This document shows, piece after piece, positions 1 to 7,842 of a stretch of 64,000 nucleotides of DNA. Where the stretch lies: positions 25,465-89,464 of the forward strand of contig WJMF01000069.1 of assembly GCA_014728085.1 (NCBI GenBank). Direction: 5' to 3'. The translations under genes were made by a program, and so were the position numbers. The stretch's first letter is position 1; the number at the start of each line of letters is the position of its first letter. Below the pieces are notes generated by a model. The model searched no databases, was not told the origin of the DNA, and saw only the letters and a program-made list of their open reading frames with translations. The stretch comes from Candidatus Zhuqueibacterota bacterium (GTDB taxonomy: Bacteria > Zhuqueibacterota > Zhuqueibacteria > Residuimicrobiales > Oceaniaggregativiventaceae).

Positions 1-312
1 CATTCCCCATGGAGGAAAGAAGAAAAGCCCCAAAAGCATACCAACAATCGAACCCAATACCCCTACCCGGGAAGCACCATATTTTTTTGCCCCGGCTGCA
101 GGGACGATGTAATCAAGCACGGTAACAAACAGGGTGAGAAACGCTAAAATCCATAGCACCCTCGCAGAATAGGGTTCCCAATCTTTAACAATTGCCAGCA
201 AGATCAGGGCAAGATAACTCAACGGGGGTCCGGGAATAACGGGAAGGATACAACCCAATAATCCAATGATGGAAATAATAAATCCCAGTATTATGACCAG
301 GGTTTCCAACAT
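1..312 (-). CDS. DUF456 family membrane protein (3' end outside window)
   Basis: The first 104 codons of a minus-strand gene are visible; it runs off the left edge. The ATG at 312 follows an AAGGAAG Shine-Dalgarno. The protein opens with a hydrophobic helix (MLETLVIILGFIISIIG) and then the GCILPVIPGPPLSYLAL stretch typical of DUF456 proteins. A second hydrophobic segment and a G-rich segment (GVLGSIVGMLLGLFFFPPWG) follow. DUF456 proteins are small inner-membrane proteins of unknown biochemical role, so no function is proposed. The gene is divergent from prfB. Confidence 0.75.
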   Translation of the reverse strand, partial: MLETLVIILGFIISIIGLLGCILPVIPGPPLSYLALILLAIVKDWEPYSARVLWILAFLTLFVTVLDYIVPAAGAKKYGASRVGVLGSIVGMLLGLFFFPPWGM

Positions 313-432
313 TTTCGCTTCCTTTTGTACAACATTTATCTTTAATACATTCTGGAACGCAGGGGGCGCGATGGTCAACGACAAGGCTCCCTCCCGCTTT
401 GGCATTAATCGCCCTTTCAACAAGAGTATTTT

Positions 433-460
433 ATTATAATCATTTTTATTCTTTCCTCAA
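433..460 (-). promoter_or_regulatory. Putative promoter of the DUF456 gene
   Basis: On the minus strand TTGAGG (455-460) and a perfect TATAAT (433-438) are separated by 16 bp. The predicted start of transcription lies about 115 nt upstream of the DUF456 ATG. This was spotted by eye and AT-rich DNA gives chance matches. Confidence 0.4.
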
Positions 461-508
461 AGGCCTTTTTCATAGAATAGAACGCCCCGCCAGCGATATT
501 TCAATTTC

Positions 509-537
509 TTGCTTGTTATCGTAATAAATTGTATATT
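509..537 (+). promoter_or_regulatory. Putative prfB promoter
   Basis: TTGCTT (509-514) and TATATT (532-537) are separated by 17 bp, about 120 nt upstream of the prfB start. The -10 is good and the -35 is weak. It may drive prfB-alr-lysS-lolC-lolE-lolD, which are closely spaced on the same strand. Confidence 0.38.
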
Positions 538-664
538 AAAATCTGTTTTTAGCGCTGCTTGCGGAGGAATTAACCTCTTGTTTACATCGAAATATCCTAA
601 AGCGCATTGAGAAAAAACCGTGTAAATCCGTTTTATGTGAAATCTATTCGTAAAGGTCAAGTCT

Positions 665-1769
665 ATGTTTGAAGAACTTGAGGAAAAAATCACCTCCTAT
701 AAAGAGAGAATCGCCAGTCTAAGGAGGTATCTTTGACATTGAGAAAAAAGAAAAAGAAATAGCGGAACTGGAGAAGAAAACCCGGGTCTCAGGTTTTTGG
801 GATAATAATGAAACCGCCCAAAAAACAATGAAAGAGATCAGCAGTCGCAGAGAATGGATTGACAAATGGTCGGATCTGGCTGAATCGCTGCAATCCCTCA
901 AAGAGTTGACTATCCTGGCTGCAGATGAAAGCGACACAAAAATCGGTGCCGAGCTGCTAGAAGAAGCCGAAATGTTGGCAAAGAAACTGTCTGATCTGGA
1001 ATTTCAAAAAATGCTCGGCAACCCGGAAGATAATACCAATGCCATTTTGACCATCCATCCGGGAGCCGGAGGAACCGAGTCCCAGGATTGGGCCCAGATG
1101 CTTATGCGAATGTACCTGAGGTATATCGAAAGAAAGGGATTCAACCAGGAAACTCTGGATTTTCAGGCCGGAGATGAAGCAGGCATAAAAAGCGTAACCA
1201 TTGAAGTGAAAGGACCCTATGCGTATGGTTATCTCAAAGCCGAAGCCGGCGTTCACCGCCTTGTCAGGATCTCACCATTTGATGCCAATAAAAGGCGGCA
1301 TACCTCATTCGCATCGATCTTTGTTTATCCCGAAGTCAATGAAAATATAGAAATCGATATTGAAGAAAAAGATCTGCGAATCGACACTTACCGGGCAAGC
1401 GGTGCCGGCGGTCAACATGTAAACAAAACCAGCTCTGCGGTACGAATCACACATCTTCCCACGGGAATCGTGGTTCAGTGTCAGAATGAACGCTCGCAAC
1501 ACCGGAATCGGGAAGCGGCAATGAAAATCTTGATGTCAAAACTTTACCAGTTAAAACTGGAAGAAGAAGAGTCTAAACGCAACAAATTGGAAAACTCTAA
1601 AAAAGAAATCGCATGGGGTAGCCAGATTCGTTCCTACGTATTCCATCCTTATAATATGGTCAAAGATCACAGAACCAATGTTGAAACCAGCAATATTAAC
1701 CGGGTTATGGATGGTGAACTGGACGAATTTATCCATGCATATCTTATTCAAAAAGCTGAAAAAAAATAA
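665..1769 (+). CDS. prfB: Peptide chain release factor 2, with programmed +1 frameshift
   Basis: RF2 recognises UGA and UAA stop codons and triggers peptide release. The gene starts at ATG 665 (AAAGG upstream). It reads 23 codons to an in-frame TGA at 734-736 and continues in the +1 frame from GAC at 735, giving about 367 residues, the normal RF2 length. The shift site is the conserved AGGAGG-TAT-CTT-TGA-C cassette. In the main frame the SPF tripeptide (in RISPFDANKRR), which specifies UGA recognition in RF2, and the catalytic GGQ (GAGGQHVN) are both present. RF2 normally terminates at this TGA when abundant, so the gene is autoregulated. Annotation from the first ATG in the main frame (828) would lose about 55 residues. 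It heads a dense plus-strand run, with alr 12 bp downstream. Confidence 0.96.
722..737 (+). promoter_or_regulatory. prfB programmed +1 frameshift signal
   Basis: The sequence AGGAGGTATCTTTGAC contains an internal Shine-Dalgarno (AGGAGG, 722-727), the slippery CTT (731-733), the in-frame stop TGA (734-736) and the following C. This matches the arrangement known from many bacterial prfB genes, in which slow decoding of TGA by scarce RF2 permits slippage from CTT to TTT. Confidence 0.93.
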
Positions 1770-1781
1770 AAAACACAAATC

Positions 1782-2888
1782 ATGAACTCTGCAGTTGCGG
1801 AAATTGATCTATCGGCGATAGAGCATAATATTAAACAAATCCAGGCAAAAGTTGATCCTGCCGATGTAATGGCTGTCGTCAAAGCGAATGCATACGGACA
1901 TGGAGCCGTTCAGGTTAGTAAAACCGTTCTTGATGCCGGTGTTAAATATCTGGGCGTTGCACGGCTTGAGGAAGCAACAGACTTGCGTAAAAGCGGCGTC
2001 CGGGCTCCCATACTCGTCTTCGGCGGCATTCAGGAAAACGAAAAAGAATATGTTGATCATCGTCTGGATGCAACAGTATTTGATCCCTCTCATCTGAATC
2101 ATATAGCTGCGTTGGATAAAGCTATAGCTGTTCATATCAAAGTGGATACCGGTATGGGACGGCTCGGCATACCCTGGAAAGAAGCTTTGCCGTTCATTAA
2201 ACAGTGCAACTCCGCTGCAAACATTATTATTAAAGGCCTTTATACCCATTTTGCCACCTCGGATGAAGCGGATAAAAAATATGCACATTTACAACTGGAA
2301 CGCTTTAAGCAAGTTTTGCAACAATGCCGGGATACAGGCATAGAGTTCCCCTATATTCATGCAGCAAATAGCGGTGCAATTCTCGATTTGCCGGATACCT
2401 ATTTCAATCTGGTTCGGCCGGGGATAATGATTTATGGATACTATCCCTCTGACGAGACCAGCGAATCCATTCCCTTAAAACCGGTAATGACCTTTAAGAC
2501 GCGCGTAATTTACCTCAAAACCGTAAAAAAAGGAACCAGCATAAGTTATGGACGCGTTTATGCCAGTAAAAGAAAAACCCGAATCGCGACGCTGGCGGCA
2601 GGATATGCCGATGGTTACAACCGGCTGTTAACGAATACCGGCAAAGTATTAATTAAGGATCGGATCTTTCCGGTTGTCGGCAGAGTATGTATGGATTATA
2701 TAATGATCGATCTCGGCCTCGACAACAGTGTTAACATCGGCGATGAAGCGATTTTATTCGGCAACCATGAATCGGTCAATGTTTTATCGATTTGCCAAAA
2801 ACTTGATACCATTCCCTATGAAGTGACCTGCTGGGTCTCGAACAGAGTTCCCAGAGTTTATAAAAATGAGGTACTCTCTTATGACTGA
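1782..2888 (+). CDS. alr: Alanine racemase
   Basis: This PLP enzyme interconverts L- and D-alanine for peptidoglycan synthesis in the cytoplasm. Its 368 residues match the family length. The N-terminal barrel carries the PLP lysine in VMAVVKANAYGHGA (near residue 34). The C-terminal domain has the second catalytic base, the tyrosine in GTSISYGRVY, followed by LAAGYADGYNR and VGRVCMDYIMIDL. The start at ATG 1782 lies 12 bp after prfB with no strong Shine-Dalgarno, so expression probably depends on readthrough or coupling. The 3' end overlaps lysS by 8 bp. Confidence 0.95.
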   Translation: MNSAVAEIDLSAIEHNIKQIQAKVDPADVMAVVKANAYGHGAVQVSKTVLDAGVKYLGVARLEEATDLRKSGVRAPILVFGGIQENEKEYVDHRLDATVFDPSHLNHIAALDKAIAVHIKVDTGMGRLGIPWKEALPFIKQCNSAANIIIKGLYTHFATSDEADKKYAHLQLERFKQVLQQCRDTGIEFPYIHAANSGAILDLPDTYFNLVRPGIMIYGYYPSDETSESIPLKPVMTFKTRVIYLKTVKKGTSISYGRVYASKRKTRIATLAAGYADGYNRLLTNTGKVLIKDRIFPVVGRVCMDYIMIDLGLDNSVNIGDEAILFGNHESVNVLSICQKLDTIPYEVTCWVSNRVPRVYKNEVLSYD

Positions 2889-4383
2889 AGAATTACAAGA
2901 CTTGAATCAAGTGATGAAAGTGCGCCGGGAAAAGCTGGAGCAATTAAGGAAAAACGGCACAGAACCATTTGCTTATCGATTCGATAGAACGCATATGGCA
3001 AGTGATATCATCAAAGATTATGAAAACCTTACCGATAAATCCGTGGCAATCGCCGGACGAGTTATGGCCCTGCGGAGAATGGGTAAAGCCGCTTTTGCCC
3101 ATATTATGGATATATCCGAACGAATCCAGATATATATTCGCAAAGATAAAGTCGGCGAAGAGAAATTTGAACTATTCAAATTGATAGATATTGGCGATAT
3201 TATCGGTATTGAAGGTACTGTCTTCAAAACCAGAACCGGAGAAATAACAGTGCTGGTATCCGGTCTGGACCTTTTAACCAAAAACCTCCGCCCCCTGCCG
3301 GTGACTAAAGAGGTTGAAAAGGATGGCAAAACCATAACATATGACGCCTTTTCCGATACCGAACAACGATACCGCAAACGCTATGTTGACTTGATTACCA
3401 ATCGCGATGTGATGAATGTATTTATCAAACGATCTCAAACCGTTACGGCAATGCGCGACTTTTTGAATAACAAAGGATACCTTGAAGTCGAAACCCCCGT
3501 TTTGCAGCCAATCTATGGCGGCGCCTCAGCCCGGCCCTTTGTTACCCATCATAATGCGCTGGACATAGAACTCTATTTGCGAATCGCCGATGAACTTTAT
3601 CTCAAGCGACTGATCGTCGGAGGTTATGAAGGCGTATATGAAATTAGCAAAGATTTTCGCAATGAAGGAATCGACAGGACGCATAACCCGGAATTTACCA
3701 TGATGGAACTTTATGTGGCCTATCAGGATTACAATTTTATGATGAATCTGTTTGAGGAAATGATCACTTTTATCGCCAAGCGCGTTAACAGGGCTCTGAA
3801 ATTAACTTATCAGGGTCACGATATTGATTTGACGCCCCCCTGGGATCGCCTCTCCTTTTTTGATGTGCTCGAAAAATATACCGGAAAAAATTTCTATGGT
3901 AAAAATCAAACGCAGGTAGCAGCCATAGCTGAGGAACTGGATGTTCCCATTGAAAAAGAGTGGGGAACGGGTAAACTTTTGGATGAAATATTTGGCGAAA
4001 AAGTTGAACCCCATTTGATCCAACCCGTGTTTATATGCGATTATCCCCTTGAATTGTCGCCGCTTGCCAAAAAACACCGCAATGATTCAAACCTGGTGGA
4101 ACGATTTGAACCCTTTATCGCAGGACGGGAAATCGGCAATGCATTTTCAGAACTAAATGATCCCGTTGATCAAAAGGAACGCTTCAAAACCCAGATGGCC
4201 TTACGGGCACTCGGAGATGACGAAGCACAGGTTCTGGATGAAGATTATATCCGGGCCCTTGAATACGGCATGCCTCCGACCACAGGATTGGGCGTGGGGA
4301 TCGATCGACTCGTTATGTTATTGACCGATTCTGCATCCATCCGTGATGTCATCTTTTTCCCAACCATGAAACCAGAAAAGTAA
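2881..4383 (+). CDS. lysS: Lysyl-tRNA synthetase, class II
   Basis: The protein charges tRNA-Lys. It has about 500 residues: an N-terminal OB-fold anticodon-binding domain (near residues 50-150) and a class II catalytic core. Motif 2 is visible in FRNEGIDRTHNPEFTMMELY and motif 3 in GLGVGIDRLVMLLT. I prefer ATG 2881 because GAGG lies about 9 nt upstream; an in-frame ATG at 2866 would add five residues inside alr. The gene overlaps alr by 8 bp and is followed by a LolC/E permease after 2 bp, so all are probably co-transcribed. Confidence 0.95.
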   Translation: MTEELQDLNQVMKVRREKLEQLRKNGTEPFAYRFDRTHMASDIIKDYENLTDKSVAIAGRVMALRRMGKAAFAHIMDISERIQIYIRKDKVGEEKFELFKLIDIGDIIGIEGTVFKTRTGEITVLVSGLDLLTKNLRPLPVTKEVEKDGKTITYDAFSDTEQRYRKRYVDLITNRDVMNVFIKRSQTVTAMRDFLNNKGYLEVETPVLQPIYGGASARPFVTHHNALDIELYLRIADELYLKRLIVGGYEGVYEISKDFRNEGIDRTHNPEFTMMELYVAYQDYNFMMNLFEEMITFIAKRVNRALKLTYQGHDIDLTPPWDRLSFFDVLEKYTGKNFYGKNQTQVAAIAEELDVPIEKEWGTGKLLDEIFGEKVEPHLIQPVFICDYPLELSPLAKKHRNDSNLVERFEPFIAGREIGNAFSELNDPVDQKERFKTQMALRALGDDEAQVLDEDYIRALEYGMPPTTGLGVGIDRLVMLLTDSASIRDVIFFPTMKPEK

Positions 4384-4385
4384 CC

Positions 4386-5615
4386 ATGTTTTACGAACTC
4401 TTTATAGCCTGGCGCTATTTGAAAAACCGACGAAAAACCGGCATTTTTTCCGGCATTACGCATATTGCCGTTGCCGGCGTGGTTATTGGTGTGGCTGCAT
4501 TGGTTATTGCCCTGTCGGTTATGAACGGCTATGAAACCGAGGTGAGGTCGAATTTTATCGACGTTTTTGCTCATGCAAGAATACGGGCTTATCTAAACCG
4601 CGGTATAGAAAACCATCGGTCCCTGGTCGATACGCTGGAAAAAATTCCCGACATCAAAGCGGTTACCCCCTATATCTCGGATAAAGCTCTGCTCAAAGCG
4701 GAACTCGACCAAACCAGTATTTTCGTGCGCGGCGTTGATCCTGAAACGGTTACCGGTGTAACCAACATCGCGCGAAACATCGTCAAAGGAGAACTCTCCT
4801 TCGAAACCTATAGCAGATGGCCGGGTATCGTTCTGGGATCGCATCTGGCAGAACGCATGGATTCCAACCTGGGTGATGACATTCTGTTGGTCAGTCTGGC
4901 CAACTCTTCGTCTTTTTACGATATGCCTCAAAAATTAAAATTCCGTATCACCGGAATTTTGAAAACGGGTTTTTACGACGTCGATAATAACTATGCCTAT
5001 ATCCATATCAAAGATGCACAAACCCTATTCGGTATGCGAAACAAAATAAGCGGTCTGGAACTCCAATGCAAGGACTACAGATCTGCAAGCAAAGTGGTTG
5101 ATCAGATCAATCTAAAACTGACGACGATGAATCTCTCTTATGTTGCCGAATCCTGGAAAGAGATGAACAGCAATTTGTTCGCCTGGGTGCAGATTCAAAA
5201 ATGGGCATTCTTCATTGTCTTGAGTTTGATTATTTTGGTAGCGGCATTTAATATCACAAGTACTCAAATCATGGTTACCATGGAAAAAACGAGAGATATC
5301 GGCATTCTTAAAGCGATGGGTGCCCGCAACAACGATATTCAGCGTATCTTTACATTAGCAGGTTTGATCATTGGTGTTATAGGCGCCGTTTTCGGCAGTC
5401 TGCTCGGTTATCTTCTCTGTCTGGCACAATTGAAATGGAGAATCCTTTCTTTGCCATCGGATGTATACATCGTCGACTGGCTTCCGGTATTGATCAAAGC
5501 ATCAGACTTTATTATCATAAGTATTACGGCCTTGCTCATCGCTTACATAGCCTCTGTTTATCCGGCCAGACGAGCAGCGCGACAAGACCCTGTTCGCTCT
5601 ATTAGAGAAGAATAA
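4386..5615 (+). CDS. LolC/LolE-family lipoprotein-releasing permease (first copy)
   Basis: This is an inner-membrane permease of the LolCDE system, which extracts outer-membrane lipoproteins from the inner membrane. At 409 residues it fits the family. The N-terminus has a cytoplasmic start with YLKNRRKTGIFS, a first membrane segment (near 25-47) ending in ALSVMNGYETEVR, a large periplasmic domain (about 50-265), and three C-terminal membrane segments with the FtsX-type sequence TMEKTRDIGILKAMGA. It is about as long as and similar to the next gene, so the two probably form the LolC/LolE pair. Which is functionally LolC cannot be decided from sequence reading alone. Confidence 0.9.
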   Translation: MFYELFIAWRYLKNRRKTGIFSGITHIAVAGVVIGVAALVIALSVMNGYETEVRSNFIDVFAHARIRAYLNRGIENHRSLVDTLEKIPDIKAVTPYISDKALLKAELDQTSIFVRGVDPETVTGVTNIARNIVKGELSFETYSRWPGIVLGSHLAERMDSNLGDDILLVSLANSSSFYDMPQKLKFRITGILKTGFYDVDNNYAYIHIKDAQTLFGMRNKISGLELQCKDYRSASKVVDQINLKLTTMNLSYVAESWKEMNSNLFAWVQIQKWAFFIVLSLIILVAAFNITSTQIMVTMEKTRDIGILKAMGARNNDIQRIFTLAGLIIGVIGAVFGSLLGYLLCLAQLKWRILSLPSDVYIVDWLPVLIKASDFIIISITALLIAYIASVYPARRAARQDPVRSIREE

Positions 5616-5629
5616 TCCATTCATCCAAA

Positions 5630-5645
5630 GGATAGAATCATATCC
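5630..5645 (+). promoter_or_regulatory. Shine-Dalgarno-sequestering inverted repeat before the second LolC/E gene
   Basis: GGATA (5630-5634) and TATCC (5641-5645) form a perfect 5-bp inverted repeat with a 6-nt loop. The 5' arm holds the only Shine-Dalgarno-like sequence and the 3' arm abuts the ATG at 5646. A hairpin would mask the ribosome site, but five mostly A-U pairs are only marginally stable. Confidence 0.35.
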
Positions 5646-6881
5646 ATGAAACTAGAATATTTTATAGCCAAGCGTTATCTTCGCTCTAAAAGAAAAACAA
5701 AGTTTATCTCCCTGATCACCTATATTTCCATTTTTGGTATCGTTATTGGCGTGGCTGCCCTGACCATCGTTTTATCCGTTATGAATGGATTTGAAGAACA
5801 AGTGCGTTCGCGTTTTCTGGGAGCGGATGCTCACGTCAAGGTACTTGCTCTTCACGACAATGGCATCAAGCATTATGGCTTTTTGATGAATGAAATCCAA
5901 AATACAGCACACATCAAAACCATGTCACCCTTTATCAGCGAGAAAGGTTTGATCAAATCAAAACGAACCCAGGCTGGAGTTGTTGTACGGGGAATAGACA
6001 AAAGATCTGCTGCAGAGGTTTTGGATTTAGGCAGAAATGTCGTTTATGGCAACTTGAATCTCAGCACGACAACAGAAATTGAAGGAGACACTTTGCCGGG
6101 GGTTGTTCTCGGCTTTCAGCTTGCACAGCGGCTTCAGGTTATTCTCGGAGATGAAGTGGCCGTTTTTAGCCTCACGGGATTACGTCATTTTCAGGATATA
6201 CCGGACGTTAAAAAATTCAGGGTTACCGGTTATTTTGAAACCGGATTGTATGAATTTGATGATATCATTGCCTATATTTCCCTCGAATCAGCTCAACAAT
6301 TGTATCAGATGGATAAAAAGGTAAACGGCATCTGGATAAAGCTCGATCACTATTCTCATGCTGATCAGGCTGCCCGGGAAATCAATACAAGAATCGGTTT
6401 TCCATATCAGGTATTGACCTGGAAAGACATGAACCCGAATCTCTTTGCCTGGATGGAAATAGAAAAGTGGGCTGCGTTTGTGATTCTGAGCCTCATCATA
6501 ACAGTGGCTGCTTTTAACATCGTCAGCACTTTAATTATGGTCACCCTGGAAAAAACGCGCGAAATCGGCATTTTAAAATCCATGGGAGCATCGTCTGTTA
6601 TCATTCGGCGCATCTTCACCTATCATGGCTTTATCGTTGGAGTGGTGGGAACCGTTGTGGGATGTGTCGCCGGTTTTGTTTTTTGTTTTGTTCAGCAATA
6701 TTTCAGAATCTTTTCGCTTCCAAAAGATATATACATTATCAGTTGGCTGCCGGTAAAAATGCAGCTGACCGACTTTATTTTAATCGGGATTGCTTCAATT
6801 GTACTCACATTTTTGGCGGCTGTTTATCCGGCTCATAAGGCCTCCCGCCTGGATCCGGTAAAATCTATCCGTTATGAATAA
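5646..6881 (+). CDS. LolC/LolE-family lipoprotein-releasing permease (second copy)
   Basis: This 411-residue protein is a paralogue of the preceding permease. It shares the layout YLRSKRKTKFISL, a first membrane helix ending in VLSVMNGFEEQVRSRF, a periplasmic domain and three C-terminal helices with TLEKTREIGILKSMGA. Both proteins also share a motif before the second helix (WKDMNPNLFAWM here, WKEMNSNLFAWV in the first copy). It probably forms the other half of the membrane heterodimer driven by the ATPase encoded 18 bp downstream. It starts 30 bp after the first copy. Confidence 0.9.
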   Translation: MKLEYFIAKRYLRSKRKTKFISLITYISIFGIVIGVAALTIVLSVMNGFEEQVRSRFLGADAHVKVLALHDNGIKHYGFLMNEIQNTAHIKTMSPFISEKGLIKSKRTQAGVVVRGIDKRSAAEVLDLGRNVVYGNLNLSTTTEIEGDTLPGVVLGFQLAQRLQVILGDEVAVFSLTGLRHFQDIPDVKKFRVTGYFETGLYEFDDIIAYISLESAQQLYQMDKKVNGIWIKLDHYSHADQAAREINTRIGFPYQVLTWKDMNPNLFAWMEIEKWAAFVILSLIITVAAFNIVSTLIMVTLEKTREIGILKSMGASSVIIRRIFTYHGFIVGVVGTVVGCVAGFVFCFVQQYFRIFSLPKDIYIISWLPVKMQLTDFILIGIASIVLTFLAAVYPAHKASRLDPVKSIRYE

Positions 6882-6899
6882 CAAAATGAAAGCCAGATC

Positions 6900-7607
6900 A
6901 TGACAGCAGAAAAAAACATTTTAGAGATCGACGATCTGTATAAAACATATCATATAGAGGGTGCCCAGGACGTACGGGTTCTGAAAGGTATTCACCTGGA
7001 ACTAAAAGTAGGAGAAATCGTTACTATCTATGGCCCCTCTGGTGTTGGTAAAAGCACTCTTTTACATATCATTGGTGCACTTGACCGCCCTACAAAGGGA
7101 AAGGTTAAGATCGATTCGAAGAATATTTTTAGCTTGACCGACACAAGATTAGCCATGTTTCGCAATCGCACTATAGGGTTTGTCTTTCAATTTCACCATT
7201 TGCTACCGGAATTTTCAGCGCTGGAAAATGTCATGATCCCGGGGATGATTGCACGACAGAACCGGGAAGAGGTAAAAAAACAGGCGATCGATTTACTCAA
7301 AAGCGTAGGCCTGGCGGCACGCCTGGACCATCGACCCCGTGAATTGTCCGGAGGCGAACAACAAAGAGTCGCTGTCGCCAGAGCACTGGTAAATAATCCG
7401 AAATTGCTCCTGGCCGATGAACCCTCTGGAAATCTCGATATGCGAACTGCAGATGCTCTGCACGAATTATTGTGGTCCCTGAGCCGGGATTTTAAAAAAA
7501 CCCTGGTTATCGTCACCCACAACCCTGACCTGGCAACCCATTCAGACCGCGTCATCGAGTTACTGGACGGGAAGGTTAAAAGTGATATAAAACCCAAATT
7601 GGCATAA
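6900..7607 (+). CDS. lolD: LolD-like lipoprotein-releasing ABC ATPase
   Basis: This is the cytoplasmic ATPase that powers lipoprotein release by the two adjacent permeases. Its 235 residues carry Walker A (GPSGVGKST), Q-loop (FVFQFHHLLPEFSALENV), signature LSGGEQQR, Walker B with catalytic Glu (LLLADEPSGNLD) and the H-loop (VIVTHNPDL). FQFHHLLPEFSALENVMIP is typical of LolD-type MacB/FtsE-like ATPases. It follows the permease pair by 18 bp. No clear terminator was seen downstream. Confidence 0.93.
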   Translation: MTAEKNILEIDDLYKTYHIEGAQDVRVLKGIHLELKVGEIVTIYGPSGVGKSTLLHIIGALDRPTKGKVKIDSKNIFSLTDTRLAMFRNRTIGFVFQFHHLLPEFSALENVMIPGMIARQNREEVKKQAIDLLKSVGLAARLDHRPRELSGGEQQRVAVARALVNNPKLLLADEPSGNLDMRTADALHELLWSLSRDFKKTLVIVTHNPDLATHSDRVIELLDGKVKSDIKPKLA

Positions 7608-7754
7608 TAATTGGAACAAGTAAAACCATAACGAGTAAAACTCTATAATTATTTGTTTTTTAGACAACAGTTGGGTTACCAACGACTCTGTTTTGTCGCA
7701 TTTTTGATTCAAATGTCCTGTTTTGAGATCAAGAAAACCTCTGAAATTTTACCC

Positions 7755-7784
7755 TTGCGGTTTGTGCTTATAATTTGTTATCTT
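7755..7784 (+). promoter_or_regulatory. Putative clpC promoter
   Basis: TTGCGG (7755-7760) and TATCTT (7779-7784) are 18 bp apart, in the 235-bp gap between lolD and clpC. No CIRCE element and no CtsR-type heptad repeat was seen. The match is modest. Confidence 0.3.
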
Positions 7785-7842
7785 AAAATAGGTAAATATA
7801 CGTGATAACATTCAATAAAAATCCAAGCAGGAGTATGAGTAT

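Larger units (their letters stand above)
313..664. other. Divergent intergenic region between the DUF456 gene and prfB
   Basis: This 352-bp stretch holds no convincing gene. It carries one sigma-70-like promoter candidate on each strand (listed separately), giving leaders of roughly 115-120 nt to either gene. No tRNA-like or terminator-like fold was recognised by eye. Confidence 0.5.

Noticed and set aside
7640-7842. Search for CIRCE or CtsR operators before clpC
   Set aside because: Neither consensus was found; only a modest promoter candidate remains.
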